Source: Mixophyes australis
Taxonomy: Eukaryota; Chordata; Amphibia; Anura; Limnodynastidae
Assembly (NCBI GenBank): GCA_036250195.1
Contig: JAVHZZ010000006.1
Location: forward strand, 168,908,424 to 168,972,423
Length of the DNA: 64,000 nt
Reading direction: 5' to 3'
The position numbers were made by a program, and so were the translations under genes. Shown one piece after another: positions 60,976 through 64,000 of the stretch. Each line of letters starts with the position of its first letter. Position 1 is the first letter of the stretch. The notes beneath the pieces were generated by a model. The model was not told where the DNA came from. It searched no databases and saw nothing but the letters and a program-made list of their open reading frames with translations.

Positions 60976-62197
60976 TCATGATTCATGAATCATGATTCGA
61001 TTCATGATTCATGATTCATGAATCATGATTTGATTTATGATTCATGATTCATGAATCATGATTCGATTCATGATTCATGATTTATGATTCAATTCATGAT
61101 TTATGATTCGATTCATGATTCATGATTCGATTCATGATTCATGATTCGAATCATGATTCATGATTCATGAATCATGATTCGATTCATGATTCATGATTCA
61201 TAATTCATGATTCGATTCATGATTCATGATTCATAATTCATGATTCGATTCATGATTCATGATTCATGAATCATGATTCAATTCATGATTCAAGATTCAT
61301 GATTCGATTCATGATTCATGAGTCATGAATCATGATTCGATTCATGATTCATGATTTAATTCATGATTCAATTCATGATTCATGATTCATGATTCAATTC
61401 ATGATTCATGATTCAATTCATGACTCATGATTCAATTCATGATTCATGATTCAATTCATGATTCATGATTTAATTCATGATTCATTTAATGATTCATGAT
61501 TTATGATTCAATTCATGATTTATGATTCGATTCATGATTCATGATTCATGATTCATGAATCATGATTCAATTCATGATTTATGATTCGATTCATGAATCA
61601 TGATTCAATTCTTGATTCATGATTCATAAATCATGATTCAATTCATGATTCATGATTCATGATTAAATTCATGATTAAATTCATGAATCATGATTTGATT
61701 CATGATTCATGATTCATGATTCAATTCATGATTCGTGATTCATGATTCAATTCATGATTCAATTCATGATTCATGATTCAATTCATGATTCATGATTCAA
61801 TTCATGATTCATGATTCAATTCATGATTCGTGATTCATGATTCAATTCATGATTCAATTCATGATTCATGATTCAATTCATGATTCATGATTCAATTCAT
61901 GATTCATGATTTAATTCATGATTCATGATTCAATTCACGATTCATTTAATGATTCATGATTTATGATTCAATTCATGATTTATGATTCGATTCATGATTC
62001 ATGATTCATGAATCATGATTTGATTCATGAATCATGATTCGATTCATGATTCTTGATTTATGAATCATGATTTGATTCATGATTCATGATTCATGAATCA
62101 TGATTCGATTCATGATTCATGATTCATAATTCATGATTCGCTTCATGATTCATGATTCATGAATCATGATTCAATTCATGATTCAAGATTCATGATT

Positions 62198-62405
62198 CGA
62201 TTCATGATTCATGATTCATGAATCATGATTCGATTCATGATTCATGATTCATGAATCATGATTCGATTCATGATTCATGATTTATGAATCATGATTCGAT
62301 TCATGATTCATGATTCATGAATCATGATTCGATTCATGATTCATGATTCATGAATCATGATTCGATTCATGATTCATGATTCATGAATCATGATTTGATT
62401 TATGA
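62198..62405 (-). repeat. 33-bp repeat run, fifth
   Basis: CGATT starts lie at 62,198, 62,231, 62,264, 62,297, 62,330 and 62,363, with the TTGATTTATG ending at 62,396. The third unit has the same TTTATGAATC variant as the run at 60,767, which shows that these two runs share a recent ancestor about 1.43 kb apart. Confidence 0.88.
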
Positions 62406-63699
62406 TTCATGATTCATGAATCATGATTCGATTCATGATTCATGATTCATGAATCATGATTTGATTTATGATTCATGATTCATGAATCATGATTCGATTC
62501 ATGATTCATGATTTATGATTCAATTCATGATTTATGATTCGATTCATGATTCATGATTCGATTCATGATTCATGATTCGAATCATGATTCATGATTCATG
62601 AATCATGATTCGATTCATGATTCATGATTCATAATTCATGATTCGATTCATGATTCATGATTCATGAATCATGATTCAATTCATGATTCAAGATTCATGA
62701 TTCGATTCATGATTCATGAGTCATGAATCATGATTCGATTCATGATTCATGATTTAATTCATGATTCAATTCATGATTCATGATTCATGATTCAATTCAT
62801 GATTCATGATTCAATTCATGACTCATGATTCAATTCATGATTCATGATTCAATTCATGATTCATGATTTAATTCATGATTCATTTAATGATTCATGATTT
62901 ATGATTCAATTCATGATTTATGATTCGATTCATGATTCATGATTCATGATTCATGAATCATGATTCAATTCATGATTTATGATTCGATTCATGAATCATG
63001 ATTCAATTCTTGATTCATGATTCATAAATCATGATTCAATTCATGATTCATGATTCATGATTAAATTCATGATTAAATTCATGAATCATGATTTGATTCA
63101 TGATTCATGATTCATGATTCAATTCATGATTCGTGATTCATGATTCAATTCATGATTCAATTCATGATTCATGATTCAATTCATGATTCATGATTCAATT
63201 CATGATTCATGATTCAATTCATGATTCGTGATTCATGATTCAATTCATGATTCAATTCATGATTCATGATTCAATTCATGATTCATGATTCAATTCATGA
63301 TTCATGATTTAATTCATGATTCATGATTCAATTCACGATTCATTTAATGATTCATGATTTATGATTCAATTCATGATTTATGATTCGATTCATGATTCAT
63401 GATTCATGAATCATGATTTGATTCATGATTCATGATTCATGAATAATGATTCATGATTCATGAATCATGATTCGATTCATGATTCAAGATTCATGATTCG
63501 ATTCATGATTCATGAGTCATGAATCATGATTCGATTCATGATTCTTGATTTATGAATCATGATTTGATTCATGATTCATGATTCATGAATCATGATTCGA
63601 TTCATGATTCATGATTCATAATTCATGATTCGCTTCATGATTCATGATTCATGAATCATGATTCAATTCATGATTCAAGATTCATGATTCGATTCATGA

Positions 63700-64000
63700 T
63701 TCATGATTCATGATGCATGAATCATGATTCGATTCATGAATCATGATTCGATTCATGATTCATGATTTACGAATCATGATTTTAATCATGAATCATGATT
63801 CGATTCATGATTCATGATTCATGAATCATGATTCGATTCATGAATAATGATTCGATTCATGATTCATGATACATAAATCATGATTCTATTCATGATTCAT
63901 GAATCATGATTCAATTTATGATTCATGATTCATGATTCGATTCATGATTTATGATTCAATTCATGTTTCATGATTCATGATTCAAGATTCAAGATTCATG
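63700..64000 (-). repeat. Diverged reverse satellite at the window end
   Basis: The last 300 bases hold several word variants I did not see, or saw rarely, elsewhere: GATGCATG near 63,713, TTTACGAATC near 63,767, TTTTAATC near 63,780, GATACATAAATC near 63,869, TTCTATTC near 63,886, AATTTATG near 63,914, and CATGTTTC with doubled CAAGATT words at 63,965-63,995. The stretch is still the same satellite, in reverse sense. Confidence 0.75.

Larger units (their letters stand above)
1..64000. repeat. Satellite array of 7-bp and 5-bp words filling the window
   Basis: Every stretch I read is made of the 7-mer AATCATG (reverse CATGATT) mixed with 5-mers AATTG, AATCG, AATCA or AATTA. The common composites are 12 bp (7+5) and 19 bp (7+7+5). 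The palindrome TCATGA is the constant core. No unique sequence, transposon end, microsatellite of another type, tRNA-like or rRNA-like stretch interrupts it, and both window edges lie inside it. All six frames are crossed by frequent TGA or TAA codons because the 7-mer cycles through every frame, so I call no gene. Long gene-free satellite of this kind is typical of eukaryotic heterochromatin; the species and chromosome location cannot be read from it. Pure 7-mer runs are short. The longest I saw is six in a row near 16,584-16,625. Confidence 0.97.
57359..64000 (-). repeat. Reverse-sense satellite block 2, running to the window end
   Basis: Reverse spacers (T, TTCGAT, TTCAAT) run from 57,359 to the last base. 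The start copies reverse block 1. About 700 bp of that block is missing soon after the junction: the marker CACGATTCATTTAATG is 4,904 bp from its earlier copy, not the 5,611 bp seen at the junction. The marker recurs at 58,081, 59,573, 60,453, 61,936 and 63,334, giving spacings of 1,492, 880, 1,483 and 1,398 bp. The basic reverse unit is therefore about 1.4-1.5 kb, with one shortened member. Confidence 0.9.

Noticed and set aside
1..64000. Open reading frames through the array, including in-frame 12-bp runs that read as Asn-His-Glu-Leu repeats
   Set aside because: The 7-mer shifts frame at each copy and brings TGA into all frames, and TAA occurs in ATTAAA and CATAAATC words. Open stretches exist only where 12-bp units happen to run together; there is no start context, codon bias or domain.
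1..64000. Coding under a genetic code in which TGA is a sense codon
   Set aside because: Even if TGA were read through, TAA is frequent in every region, and the repeats change length by 5 and 7 bp between copies, which would break any frame.
1..64000. CRISPR-like array of repeats and spacers
   Set aside because: The intervening sequence is the same satellite, not unique spacers. Repeat lengths vary in 5- and 7-bp steps, and no cas-like gene is present.
51748..64000. CENP-B box candidates containing TTCG in the reverse blocks
   Set aside because: The CGGG half of the box is absent from these words, so TTCG alone is only the CpG spacer.
1..64000. Match to a named satellite family or species
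   Set aside because: I do not recognise this word set as a specific described satellite, and naming one would be a guess.

Overview
The whole window is one satellite DNA array. I found no protein gene, RNA gene, transposon, CRISPR array, origin or other single-copy sequence. It is built from two short words: a 7-bp word (AATCATG) and a 5-bp word (AATTG, AATCG, AATCA or AATTA). These combine mostly into 12-, 19-, 26- and 33-bp blocks. Put another way, the palindrome TCATGA recurs almost everywhere, separated by either one base (A or T) or a 6-bp spacer (ATTGAA, ATCGAA, ATCAAA, ATTAAA, ATTTAA, or their complements). Such a long array, with nested multi-kilobase repeats and no genes, points to constitutive heterochromatin (centromeric, pericentromeric, subtelomeric or sex-chromosome type) of a eukaryote. 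The sequence gives no basis for naming the species. G+C is low, as the words predict (2/7 for the 7-mer, 1/5 or 2/5 for the 5-mers).

Layout. Positions 1 to 51,747 read in the forward sense (A spacers, ATTGAA/ATCGAA). Three copies of a roughly 8-kb super-repeat begin at 1, at 8,284 and near 16,130, and the third drops out near 21.7 kb. From about 19.5 to 30.5 kb there are staggered tandem duplications of 3,258, 2,590 and about 1,700 bp, carrying paired 536-bp sub-repeats rich in CpG spacers. From 30.5 to 38 kb there are 1.37- and 1.56-kb repeats and a tail. From about 38,050 to 48,145 there are two tandem copies of a unit of about 5.03 kb. From about 49.4 kb a unit with a 5,656-bp offset appears twice.

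Orientation. The 5,656-bp unit is two-sided: a forward part, then a switch to the reverse complement at 51,748. Its second copy starts by switching back to forward near 55,041-55,068 and switches to reverse again at 57,359, staying reverse to the end of the window. The two forward-to-reverse junctions are identical, so the inversion arose once and was then copied. The reverse blocks have their own hierarchy: roughly 1.4-1.5-kb units containing 52-bp, 33-bp and 19-bp runs. The 33-bp runs vary in copy number behind a constant leader.

How the parts work together. Nothing here encodes a pathway. What can be read is a history of expansion: 5- and 7-bp words, then short composite blocks, then sub-repeats of hundreds of bases, then units of 1.3 to 8 kb, with one inversion embedded. 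Offsets were obtained by hand from the positions of rare variant words. They are exact at the markers named, while block edges are usually uncertain by tens to a few hundred bases.
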